Shown in pieces: positions 1 through 5,451 of a DNA stretch of 5,451 nt (its first letter is position 1; every line of letters begins with the position of its first letter). Made by a program: the position numbers and the translations under genes. The notes beneath the pieces are model-generated. The model searched no databases. It was not told the DNA's origin and saw only the letters and a list, made by a program, of their open reading frames with translations. Source of the stretch: Bacteroidales bacterium. Its GTDB lineage: Bacteria; Bacteroidota; Bacteroidia; Bacteroidales; UBA10428. The stretch spans positions 1-5,451 of the forward strand of contig JAFGQQ010000325.1 of NCBI GenBank assembly GCA_016935595.1. Reading direction: 5' to 3'.

Positions 1-45
1 CAATTTGATAAGTTATTTGAGGCAAGAAGTTTTACTGTTAAATAA
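1..45 (+). CDS. Possible 3' end of an upstream gene (frame uncertain)
   Basis: The first frame reads an open 14-residue tail (QFDKLFEARSFTVK) ending in TAA at 43-45. Its mixed charged and aromatic composition is believable for the C-terminus of a soluble protein. The second frame is also open, from base 2 to a TGA at 95-97, and it would overlap the next gene as ATGA, a common translational-coupling arrangement. Only one of the two can be the real gene end, and the fragment is too short to decide or to name a family. The first frame is listed because its composition is less hydrophobic and more protein-like. Treat this as a weak call. Confidence 0.25.
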   Translation, partial: QFDKLFEARSFTVK

Positions 46-93
46 ACCCAAATCATGGTCATTAAAAATTATAATGACACTATTGGATAAACA

Positions 94-444
94 ATGAATT
101 ACGAAATTGAATTCTTAAAATCACTTGGCTTAACAATATTAGTTGAAACAATAACATTATTTGTGTTAACTAAATTAATTATAAAAAATCCAGATGTTAA
201 AATCTGGATTATTTTATTGGCAGGTATTATTGCATCCTTTGCTACCCTGCCCTATTTATGGTTTATTTTGCCTTTATTCATTAAAACAAAAATTTTCTAT
301 ATAATAATCTCTGAATCGTCAGCGGTAATAATCGAAACATTCATTTTATCAGGATTTCTTAAAACAAATCTAAAGAAAGCTTTCGTGTTTTCTTTTTTTT
401 GTAACCTTACATCCTATCTTATTGGATTATTAATAAGGATATAA
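94..444 (+). CDS. Small multi-pass membrane protein, function unknown
   Basis: This is a 116-residue protein made almost entirely of hydrophobic segments at about residues 8-30, 37-62, 66-88 and 96-114, so about four membrane helices with short charged turns. There is no signal peptide and no cofactor motif. Two stretches resemble each other: VETITLFVLTKLI (17-29) and IETFILSGFLKTN (80-92). Each puts a glutamate (E18, E81) followed by Thr inside or at the edge of a helix, which suggests an ancient duplication of a two-helix unit. Other striking residues are TLPYLWFILP (51-60) and the C-terminal CNLTSYLIG (103-111). I recall small prokaryotic membrane proteins with a similar E...NxxSxxxG layout, but I cannot name a family or a role. 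The ATG at 94 has no clear Shine-Dalgarno sequence, as is usual in Bacteroidota. It may be coupled to an upstream reading frame through an ATGA overlap. It converges on the cytochrome operon and has no evident functional link to it. Confidence 0.8.
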   Translation: MNYEIEFLKSLGLTILVETITLFVLTKLIIKNPDVKIWIILLAGIIASFATLPYLWFILPLFIKTKIFYIIISESSAVIIETFILSGFLKTNLKKAFVFSFFCNLTSYLIGLLIRI

Positions 445-462
445 CCTGATTCTAGAAGCAAT

Positions 463-485
463 ATTATATACTATTCAGATATAAT
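463..485. terminator. Weak AT-only hairpin between convergent genes
   Basis: The 46 bp between the two convergent stop codons contains the inverted repeat ATTATAT (463-469) and ATATAAT (479-485) around a 9-base loop. Its place between the membrane-protein gene and the end of the cytochrome operon would suit a bidirectional terminator. The stem has no G or C pairs and no clear T-run follows it, so an intrinsic terminator is only a possibility. In such AT-rich DNA a 7-bp repeat of this kind can arise by chance. Confidence 0.2.
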
Positions 486-490
486 GGTTA

Positions 491-901
491 CTAAAAAGTC
501 CTCATAAAATTAACCATATGCCAGATGTCTTCATCCGGTATTTTCCCCTCATAGCTTGGCATTTCATCACGCCCGAATTTCGATTTGTAGAAATGCTCGC
601 CATCGGTTTGTTTTTTATATTCTTCGCTTGACAAATCACCCGGGAATGTCTCCAGTGGCCTTGCCTTAACCCCATCACCAAGTCCTTTTTTACCATGGCA
701 CGAAGCGCAATGTTTGTTATATAATCCTTTTCCAATGTTTATTGATTCAGCATCGGCAGCTACCGGATTTTTCATGTTTTTATATTCGGCAGGAACTGCC
801 CATGGTTTTGGCATTTTTTGCTGCATAATACTGAATGACGATAATACAACAATGATAATAATTGAAATTACCGGAATTAATAATAATGCTTTTCTTTTCA
901 T
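491..901 (-). CDS. Small monohaem cytochrome c (class I type)
   Basis: This is a 136-residue cytochrome c that should act as a one-electron carrier on the periplasmic side of the inner membrane. Residues 1-26 are a basic start (MKRK) and a long hydrophobic stretch, either an uncleaved anchor or a signal peptide. The single haem site is CASCH at 65-69, followed by GKKGLGDG. Met114 in the segment GRDEMPSYEG is the expected distal haem ligand, and the final helix (EDIWHMVNFMRTF) matches the C-terminal helix of class I cytochromes c. The KPWAVPAEYKNMKNP segment (32-46) is typical of small Bacteroidota cytochromes of this type. It is the last gene of the minus-strand operon, 28 bp after the cytochrome b gene, so it probably passes electrons between the membrane cytochromes and the outer-membrane parts encoded earlier. 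The ATG at 899-901 is the only sensible start. Its exact partner is inferred from context. Confidence 0.9.
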   Translation of the reverse strand: MKRKALLLIPVISIIIIVVLSSFSIMQQKMPKPWAVPAEYKNMKNPVAADAESINIGKGLYNKHCASCHGKKGLGDGVKARPLETFPGDLSSEEYKKQTDGEHFYKSKFGRDEMPSYEGKIPDEDIWHMVNFMRTF

Positions 902-929
902 AAAAAAATTATTAATGATTACTATAGAT

Positions 930-1547
930 TTATTCTGTTTCGTGATATCCTTTAATTATAGCCTTAAAATTCCCTTTAGGTTTATGGCTTATTGTTGAAA
1001 AATAAAAATGTATAATTAAAAATACCGAAAGTAAAAAGCCAATTACTATATGTAAAACATCGGTAATAATTACACCATTTTTTTTGAAAGCAGTATCGAT
1101 TATGATTTCAGGGAACATTAAAGCGAAACCTGTAATAATTATCAGCGGCATACCGATATACATGGTTAACACGTATGTAAATTGTTGTAACGGGTTAAAT
1201 TTTTGGTGCGTAGTTAAAGGAAATGGCGGTTTCTCATTTTTAAACATCCTGAAAGAATAATACAGAAACTGTTTTTTTAACCTTATAAATAACCCTTTAT
1301 ATTCAATTTTATAATGTTTTTTATTGGAAGAAAAAATATTTCCGGTTAAAAAAACCAGGTACAAAACAGATATTAACACCCCGCAGACATTATGAATATT
1401 TACTGCACTTTTAAAATTCAACACATACTTATAATCCAACCCGTATTGCATGGATATTCCGGTAATAATCAGCAATAAAAACAAAACAGCATTGGCTAAA
1501 TGCCATAACCTTATCCATAAAGGGTAGAGGTAAAGTTTTTTAGTCAT
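930..1547 (-). CDS. Cytochrome b561-like di-haem membrane subunit
   Basis: This 205-residue protein of the cytochrome b561 / hydrogenase- and formate-dehydrogenase-type b superfamily should bind two b haems in the inner membrane and exchange electrons with quinones. Four membrane helices are visible at about residues 15-35, 48-72, 122-146 and 158-183. The likely haem-ligand histidines are H16 (RLWH), H52 (NIHN), H166 (DVLH) and H180 (IIHF), falling in helices 1, 2 and 4 as in FdnI-like and PhsC-like proteins. A basic loop (about 73-118) leads into FNPLQQFTY (117-125), a motif recognisable before the third helix of that group. The start ATG at 1545-1547 overlaps the end of the heptahaem cytochrome gene by 8 bp, which indicates translational coupling and a physical partnership. 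It is therefore the quinone-side module of the locus. The direction of electron flow cannot be decided from sequence. Confidence 0.88.
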   Translation of the reverse strand: MTKKLYLYPLWIRLWHLANAVLFLLLIITGISMQYGLDYKYVLNFKSAVNIHNVCGVLISVLYLVFLTGNIFSSNKKHYKIEYKGLFIRLKKQFLYYSFRMFKNEKPPFPLTTHQKFNPLQQFTYVLTMYIGMPLIIITGFALMFPEIIIDTAFKKNGVIITDVLHIVIGFLLSVFLIIHFYFSTISHKPKGNFKAIIKGYHETE

Positions 1548-2511
1548 TCTTCTTTTTTAATAATAAAATACGAAATAAAACATGAATAAAAATACCCAGG
1601 GCCATTCCTGCAACAACAATAAAACTTATCCTGCTAAGAATATAATTGCGGTTTGCCCCTACCAGGTAAAAATCCTTTACAATATGGCCATTCAAAAACC
1701 CGAGTTTGCTCCTTTCATTAACCACTTTATGTTTATATAATGAAGCCATTAATTGGCTGTTTTTTGAATGACACTCTAAACAGTTCTTTACCGCCATTTC
1801 AGCCCCAATAATTTTATGAGAAATTAATAATGAGTCATTCATCGGGGTATGACATTCAATACAGCGCACATTATTGAAATGCAGTTTCTGGTTGGGCAAC
1901 CAGTCATGTTTATCAATTAAATTAATAAAAGGTTTATCAGTCAGCAGTTTAAACTGCTCAATGTTTGAATGGCATTTTAAACAAGCCTCATTCTGGCTGG
2001 TAATTATTTCATGAAAATTGTCTGATTTCCTGGCAATTGTTTTATAGGAATGGGGGTCATGGCATTGCCAGCAATTAAAATCCTCATTGTTTTTAGCATG
2101 AATACTTTCCTGGTATTCTTCATCAATGGCTTCAAAATGGTATTCGGCAAATTGTTCGTCCCATGCATGGCAATCCATACAAGCCCACATTTCTTCAAAT
2201 CTGGCTTCTGCAGGATGCGGGTATTGCTCATAATCGCCCGAATGGCAATCAACACATTGAAAAGTTCTGTGAGTTGAATTATAAAATGCGATAGAATCAA
2301 TGCGATAGTTTTCACACATCGGTTCTTTTAATTCTTTTTCCGCCATTTCATTATAATAAGAATATACTTTCTTACCGTGACATTTTAAACAAACAGAATT
2401 TTCCTGAAAAAATAAATTCTCCTTTTCATCCTCACTTGATGAGAACAAAGTCGCAACCGGAAGAAATAAAAATAATGATATGAATGTTATATATTTTCTT
2501 TTCATTTTCAT
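1540..2511 (-). CDS. Heptahaem cytochrome c with C-terminal membrane anchor
   Basis: This 323-residue multihaem cytochrome has seven CXXCH motifs, at 41-45, 86-90, 111-115, 147-151, 177-181, 217-221 and 244-248. Residues 1-26 form a signal peptide (basic MKMKRK, then a hydrophobic core ending at FSSS). Many other histidines between the motifs (for example H81, H125, H138, H154, H167, H211, H232, H261) could give bis-His coordination, typical of electron-wire cytochromes rather than catalytic ones. CWQCHDPHSY (147-156) recalls cytochrome c3-like and NapC/NirT-like chains. One hydrophobic helix at 291-317, followed by LLLKKKND, anchors the C-terminus in the inner membrane with its tail inside, leaving the haem domain in the periplasm. 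The gene starts 1 bp after the beta-barrel gene and overlaps the cytochrome b gene by 8 bp. The b subunit probably passes electrons to it (or receives them). ATGs at 2511 and 2505 are both possible starts, and the longer was kept. Specific function unknown. Confidence 0.9.
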   Translation of the reverse strand: MKMKRKYITFISLFLFLPVATLFSSSEDEKENLFFQENSVCLKCHGKKVYSYYNEMAEKELKEPMCENYRIDSIAFYNSTHRTFQCVDCHSGDYEQYPHPAEARFEEMWACMDCHAWDEQFAEYHFEAIDEEYQESIHAKNNEDFNCWQCHDPHSYKTIARKSDNFHEIITSQNEACLKCHSNIEQFKLLTDKPFINLIDKHDWLPNQKLHFNNVRCIECHTPMNDSLLISHKIIGAEMAVKNCLECHSKNSQLMASLYKHKVVNERSKLGFLNGHIVKDFYLVGANRNYILSRISFIVVAGMALGIFIHVLFRILLLKKKND

Positions 2512-2512
2512 T

Positions 2513-3370
2513 TTATAACGAAAACCTGACTAAAATGTTAAACCCTGCAAGAAATTCACCTTTAAAAAAGTCATTTGTATTATAAACCAAGTTACGCTGG
2601 TAGGTAATTTCTTTATACGATGACAAAAACAACCTGAACGAATGTGTAGCTGTTGCAAATTCGACCCCTGCGGCAATATTTGGTTTCACATCCATAGATT
2701 TATTTTTTGTAAGAAGCTGGTCATATTCGGCAATAACCGATATTCCGGATGTAATTTTATACCTTCCCCCTGCCGATATTCCTGCATGGGCATTTCCAAC
2801 TCCCGGGTTAACAGCATTAAAATAAATAAAACACGGGGCAATTTGAAGGGAGAGCTTCTCTGTCATTTTTCGAGCCAGGATAATTTGTGTAAAGTATGAA
2901 ATACGATGAATATGCCTGTACCGGTTTGCATCGCCAAAAAAAGAACTGTCCCTTAAATCGAAAGCAATATTTCCAAAATAACTAATTGCTACAGGTATGC
3001 TTCCCGACCTTGTTTGTTGTAGTATTGAGTATTTCCATTGAATATCCTGTTGCTTTGTGTCTTTTTCGGTACCAATCCCTATCATTAACCGGTCGGTTAT
3101 ACCATAATCCAGTCCTAACCGTATATTCGATGCCCCATAAATTCCGTACAAATTTGTAATCCCATCCTCAACAGTCGAAAACCGATGATGAATATTAAAA
3201 TCAAGTCCTTTTTTATAAGGGCTCAAAGGTGTTTGGTTATCGATTAAAAGGCTTGTTTCCCAAGGTGAACGCACCGGGCGGTTATCCGGTTCATTCTCCT
3301 GCGCAAACAGAATTTCGGAAAAAATTAACAATAGAAAACTAAAAATTGATATTCTCATAATATTAATCAT
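2513..3370 (-). CDS. DUF5777-like outer-membrane beta-barrel protein
   Basis: This protein of about 285 residues has a signal peptide (hydrophobic 7-22, likely cleavage after A23 in LFAQEN) and ends in FSL, with the C-terminal Phe/aromatic signature of outer-membrane barrels. The body alternates polar and hydrophobic residues with many Gly and aromatic residues. FNIHHRF (58-64) followed by IRLGLDYGITDRLMIGIG (83-100) matches, from memory, the DUF5777 beta-barrel family, which in Bacteroidota and relatives often sits beside c-type cytochromes. There is no haem motif. I infer that it provides an outer-membrane pore or scaffold for the haem lipoprotein encoded just upstream. The ATG at 3368-3370 was chosen, 5 bp after that gene's stop. 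A TTG at 3379 (overlapping as TTGA) and an ATG at 3358 are alternatives. The next gene follows after 1 bp. No reaction can be assigned, and the conduit role rests on context. Confidence 0.85.
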   Translation of the reverse strand: MINIMRISIFSFLLLIFSEILFAQENEPDNRPVRSPWETSLLIDNQTPLSPYKKGLDFNIHHRFSTVEDGITNLYGIYGASNIRLGLDYGITDRLMIGIGTEKDTKQQDIQWKYSILQQTRSGSIPVAISYFGNIAFDLRDSSFFGDANRYRHIHRISYFTQIILARKMTEKLSLQIAPCFIYFNAVNPGVGNAHAGISAGGRYKITSGISVIAEYDQLLTKNKSMDVKPNIAAGVEFATATHSFRLFLSSYKEITYQRNLVYNTNDFFKGEFLAGFNILVRFSL

Positions 3371-3375
3371 TTTAT

Positions 3376-3735
3376 TCAATTATCATCAGCGCCTTGCTTC
3401 AACCAATAAGTAATAATATCTTTCTCGACTTGTGTAGTTTTGGAATCGTGCGAAGAAGAATACAATATTTTATATAATTCGGTCATTTCGGCATTTACAG
3501 GATTGTTAATATAATCTCCATTTATTAATGCTTTATAGGAATTGCCCGCCTGTAAATCCGGGGGCGGTGTTCCTTTGTGGCAGGTTACACATTTTGAATC
3601 AAAAAGAGGCTGAACATCAACGGCAAAAGAATACTTTTTATCCGGATTGGCCCCGCCAGGATCGAGAGTGGCTTTTTCGCAGGAAAAAAGTAAAACACAA
3701 AACAAAATCAGCCCAAAAAATAATTTCATTCTCAT
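3376..3735 (-). CDS. Monohaem cytochrome c lipoprotein
   Basis: This is a short (119 aa) lipoprotein cytochrome. Residues 1-18 are a lipoprotein signal with lipobox LFSC, so C19 is lipidated and the mature protein starts CEKATLDPGG. The haem site is CVTCH at 49-53 within DVQPLFDSKCVTCHKG, a pattern common in small cytochrome domains that end in a WLKQGADDN-like tail, as here (111-119). The usual distal Met before that tail is not evident: the stretch reads SSSHDSKTTQ, so H96 or M84 may serve instead. The reading frame is open back to an ATG at 3804, but that adds 23 residues ahead of a normal signal peptide. The ATG at 3735 (MRMKLFF) or 3729 is preferred. It is the first gene of the operon and sits just before the beta-barrel gene, so it is probably an outer-membrane-attached partner of that barrel. 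The residues after C19 do not look like a strong surface-export signal, so it may face the periplasm. Confidence 0.85.
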   Translation of the reverse strand: MRMKLFFGLILFCVLLFSCEKATLDPGGANPDKKYSFAVDVQPLFDSKCVTCHKGTPPPDLQAGNSYKALINGDYINNPVNAEMTELYKILYSSSHDSKTTQVEKDIITYWLKQGADDN

Positions 3736-3887
3736 ATAAAATGACAAATAAAAACAGGCTTTAAATATATAATTTTTTATGGATACAATTCCATTTCTCG
3801 TCATACTATTATTAATAATGCAAATTATAAAATGAAATTACCAGGCAATGCTATAAAATTATTATATTCGTCACAAAAAAATGAGAC
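3736..3887. promoter_or_regulatory. Divergent promoter region of the two cytochrome transcription units
   Basis: This 152-bp AT-rich gap separates the start of the minus-strand operon from the plus-strand hexahaem gene, so it must hold both promoters unless transcription enters from outside. On the plus strand TATATTCG (3863-3870) is one base off the Bacteroidota -7 consensus TAnnTTTG and lies 17 bp before the ATG, but no clear TTG sits at the matching -33 distance. On the minus strand TTTATTTG, also one mismatch, lies very near the start codon and is doubtful. A perfect 12-bp AT palindrome, ATTATTAATAAT, at 3808-3819 near the middle could be an operator, though such sites occur by chance in this base composition. 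No FNR-like TTGAT-N4-ATCAA site was seen. Confidence 0.4.
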
Positions 3888-4913
3888 ATGGAAATTTCTA
3901 TATTACATTCAAAAATCCGGAATTTTTCCCCTGCCTTTTTTATAAAAATTGCAATTTCAGTGTTATTGTCATATACACTAATTAGTTGTGAAGGCCCCCA
4001 GGGAAAAGACGCAAACGAAACCTGTAAACAATGCCACAATTCCGGAACAGAATTATTAGCCCGGCAAATGCAGTTTGGAAGCTCTATGCACCTTAATGGA
4101 ACAAACTATAAATACAATGAACCGGAATGCGCAACATGCCATACCCATGAAGGTTACACAGAAGCAATGCAAACAGGAGAAAATTTTACAATTACAGATA
4201 TTTCAAACCCATCGCCGGTTACATGCCGTACTTGCCATAAAATACACGAAAAATACGATTCTACCGACTGGGAACTCAGAACAACAAATTCAGTCATACT
4301 TCAAGCCACGGGAGAAGAAGCTGATTTTGGCAAAGCTAATCAATGCGCTAATTGTCATCAACCCTGGAAAGTTAATCCCCTGCCGGTTATAGGCGAAGGA
4401 AGCTTAACAATTGCCTCAGCAGAATACGGCCCGCACCATAGTCCGCAGGCAGCGCTATTTAAAGGAATTGGTGGATTTGAATACCCGGGAATTGAATATC
4501 CTTCATCCTCGCATAAAGACAATATTACAAATGCCTGTATTACCTGCCATATGGCCGAAGCAATAGGAAATGAAGCAGGAGGCCATACCTTTAGTATGGT
4601 TTATTTTGAAGGCCGGTCGAAAACAAATACTGCAGGTTGCCTTTCCTGCCACACCGATGAAATAGAGTTAAATAATTTAGTTTATGATGTACAGGAGCAC
4701 ATTACTTTATTGACAAATCAATTGTATAGTGAACTTTTTGCGGAAGGAATAGTTGATACAACCGGAAAATTAAACGTTCCTGTAACACTATCTCCTGAAC
4801 ATGCCTATGCCTATTTAAATTACATTACTGTTGTGGGAGACAGAAGCAAAGGAATCCATAATTATCCTTATATCCGTAAATTGCTTGAAAGCTCAATTCA
4901 GGCGCTGCAATAA
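3888..4913 (+). CDS. Hexahaem cytochrome c lipoprotein
   Basis: This is a 341-residue multihaem cytochrome exported as a lipoprotein. The N-terminal 33 residues contain a basic segment and a hydrophobic core ending in lipobox LISC, so C34 is the lipidated residue, followed by EGPQGKD. Six CXXCH motifs lie at 46-50, 81-85, 113-117, 153-157, 217-221 and 251-255. None is the CX2CK form of NrfA active-site haem. A 60-residue gap between motifs 4 and 5 holds GPHHSPQAALFKGIGGFEYPG (180-200), a possible substrate- or ligand-facing loop. The last 90 residues lack haem motifs and are helical, ending DRSKGIHNYPYIRKLL (318-333). This recalls the D-x-S-x-G-x-H-N tail seen in several multihaem cytochrome families. 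An in-frame stop at 3882-3884 fixes the ATG at 3888. The ResB-like gene follows after 4 bp. It could be a terminal reductase, an oxidase or a wire; the substrate is unknown. Confidence 0.9.
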   Translation: MEISILHSKIRNFSPAFFIKIAISVLLSYTLISCEGPQGKDANETCKQCHNSGTELLARQMQFGSSMHLNGTNYKYNEPECATCHTHEGYTEAMQTGENFTITDISNPSPVTCRTCHKIHEKYDSTDWELRTTNSVILQATGEEADFGKANQCANCHQPWKVNPLPVIGEGSLTIASAEYGPHHSPQAALFKGIGGFEYPGIEYPSSSHKDNITNACITCHMAEAIGNEAGGHTFSMVYFEGRSKTNTAGCLSCHTDEIELNNLVYDVQEHITLLTNQLYSELFAEGIVDTTGKLNVPVTLSPEHAYAYLNYITVVGDRSKGIHNYPYIRKLLESSIQALQ

Positions 4914-4917
4914 ACCT

Positions 4918-5451
4918 ATGAATAATAAAAAACCACTATGGGAACAGCCCTGGTCATACCGAGAAAGCTTTTTAATTGCTTTTGAAATTCTATTAATCGG
5001 TTTCATTATTGAAATTATAAGTAAAGGAAAAGGATTGTCTCCGATATCCTGGCCCATTAACCTTATCGGGGGATTATTGTTTTTATCATTAATCCTAATA
5101 ACCCACATTTTTTTTAGAAAACGCTGTTTTATAAAATTCTTATCAGGAGTTCCTGCAGCTATCAGCTCAATAACTATTTTTTGTTTTTTAACCCTGCTTT
5201 TAGGTTTTATTCCTCAAAATGCCGAACAAACTACCAGGTTTATTGATATTATGGGCCTGACCCATCTCCAACATAGTTATCCATTTCTTTTCTCAGCTTT
5301 ATATTTACTTTTTATATTGGGATTAACCACCTTAAGAAGGTTAAGCTCAATAAATTTAAAAAACACTGCTTTTTTCCTTAATCATGCCGGCTTATGGATT
5401 ACACTCTTTGCGTTTGCATTAGGAAGCGGGGACCTTTTACAATTAAAGGTG
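4918..5451 (+). CDS. ResB-like cytochrome c biogenesis protein (5' part, truncated by window end)
   Basis: The first 178 residues of a membrane protein stay open to the last base. They begin with WEQPWSYRESFLI (8-20), which closely resembles the start of the ResB-like (Ccs1) cytochrome c assembly proteins of Bacteroidota, known beside nrfHA operons. Helices lie at about 17-34, 46-65, 76-98, 121-139 and 157-169. The conserved-looking segment FFLNHAGLWI (152-161) contains H156, a candidate haem-handling histidine, and is followed by GSGDLLQL (169-176). In System II, ResB/CcsA proteins deliver haem across the membrane and attach it to CXXCH sites of exported apocytochromes. The gene starts 4 bp after the hexahaem cytochrome, so the two are surely cotranscribed, and it could serve the 15 c haems encoded in this window. 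A CcsA gene is expected just beyond the edge. The C-terminal half and any periplasmic domain cannot be seen. Confidence 0.85.
   Translation, partial: MNNKKPLWEQPWSYRESFLIAFEILLIGFIIEIISKGKGLSPISWPINLIGGLLFLSLILITHIFFRKRCFIKFLSGVPAAISSITIFCFLTLLLGFIPQNAEQTTRFIDIMGLTHLQHSYPFLFSALYLLFILGLTTLRRLSSINLKNTAFFLNHAGLWITLFAFALGSGDLLQLKV

Noticed and set aside
2..97. Frame-2 peptide containing EVLLLNKPKSWS, which resembles the N-terminal motif of TruB pseudouridine synthase
   Set aside because: The likeness covers only about ten residues, the frame stops soon after, and no TruB catalytic region follows. It is most likely chance.
2004..2315. Reading frames of 75-103 codons overlapping the heptahaem gene on both strands
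   Set aside because: They are shadows of the seven-CXXCH reading frame, which is clearly the coding one.
3736..3804. N-terminal extension of the monohaem lipoprotein to the ATG at 3804
   Set aside because: It would place 23 extra residues before a normal lipoprotein signal (MRMKLFF...LFSC), so the internal ATG at 3735 is the better start.
3881..3985. Short frame beginning at the ATG at 3881, seven bases before the hexahaem start
   Set aside because: It is only about 34 codons, has no recognisable features and overlaps the signal peptide of a clear gene.
3851..4039. Minus-strand reading frame opposite the start of the hexahaem gene
   Set aside because: It is antisense to a signal peptide and the first haem motif of a well-supported gene, and its own protein has no features.
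3888..4913. Annotation of the hexahaem protein as NrfA nitrite reductase
   Set aside because: There is no CX2CK motif, it has six rather than five haem sites, and it has a lipobox. Only the neighbouring ResB-like gene hints at an nrf context.

Overview
The window is AT-rich and has tight gene spacing. Its starts lack clear Shine-Dalgarno sequences, and the protein families are typical of Bacteroidota: a DUF5777-type beta-barrel, a Bacteroidota-style ResB-like cytochrome c assembly protein, and lipoproteins whose mature Cys is followed by EK or EG. The best guess is an anaerobic or facultative member of Bacteroidota, probably the Bacteroidia (inference from family recognition only). The theme of the window is c-type cytochrome electron transfer. 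Four proteins carry 15 CXXCH haem-attachment motifs in total (7+6+1+1), and a b-type membrane cytochrome sits among them.

Layout. Positions 1-97 probably hold the 3' end of an upstream + strand gene, but the frame cannot be settled. Positions 94-444 (+) encode a small, very hydrophobic membrane protein of unknown function. It converges on the cytochrome operon across a 46-bp gap that has only a weak AT-only hairpin. Positions 3735-491 (- strand) form a compact five-gene operon. In transcription order it encodes a monohaem cytochrome c lipoprotein, a DUF5777-like outer-membrane beta-barrel, a heptahaem cytochrome c with a C-terminal membrane anchor, a cytochrome b561-like quinone-side subunit, and a small monohaem cytochrome c. 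The first four genes are separated by between -8 and +5 bp, and the last follows after 28 bp.

Across a 152-bp divergent promoter region, the + strand carries a hexahaem cytochrome c lipoprotein (3888-4913). It is followed 4 bp later by a ResB-like cytochrome c biogenesis gene (4918 to the window end, truncated), which could help mature the many haem proteins encoded here.

Inferred working model: cytochrome b561 exchanges electrons with the quinone pool and passes them to the membrane-tethered heptahaem protein. From there they go through the small monohaem carrier in the periplasm to haem lipoproteins and the beta-barrel at the outer membrane. This resembles a porin-cytochrome conduit for an extracellular or outer-membrane acceptor or donor, but the substrate cannot be read from the sequence. 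No CX2CK site of the NrfA type is present, so a classical ammonia-forming nitrite reductase is not encoded in this window. No RNA genes, mobile elements or CRISPR arrays were seen, and there is no gene-free stretch longer than about 150 bases.
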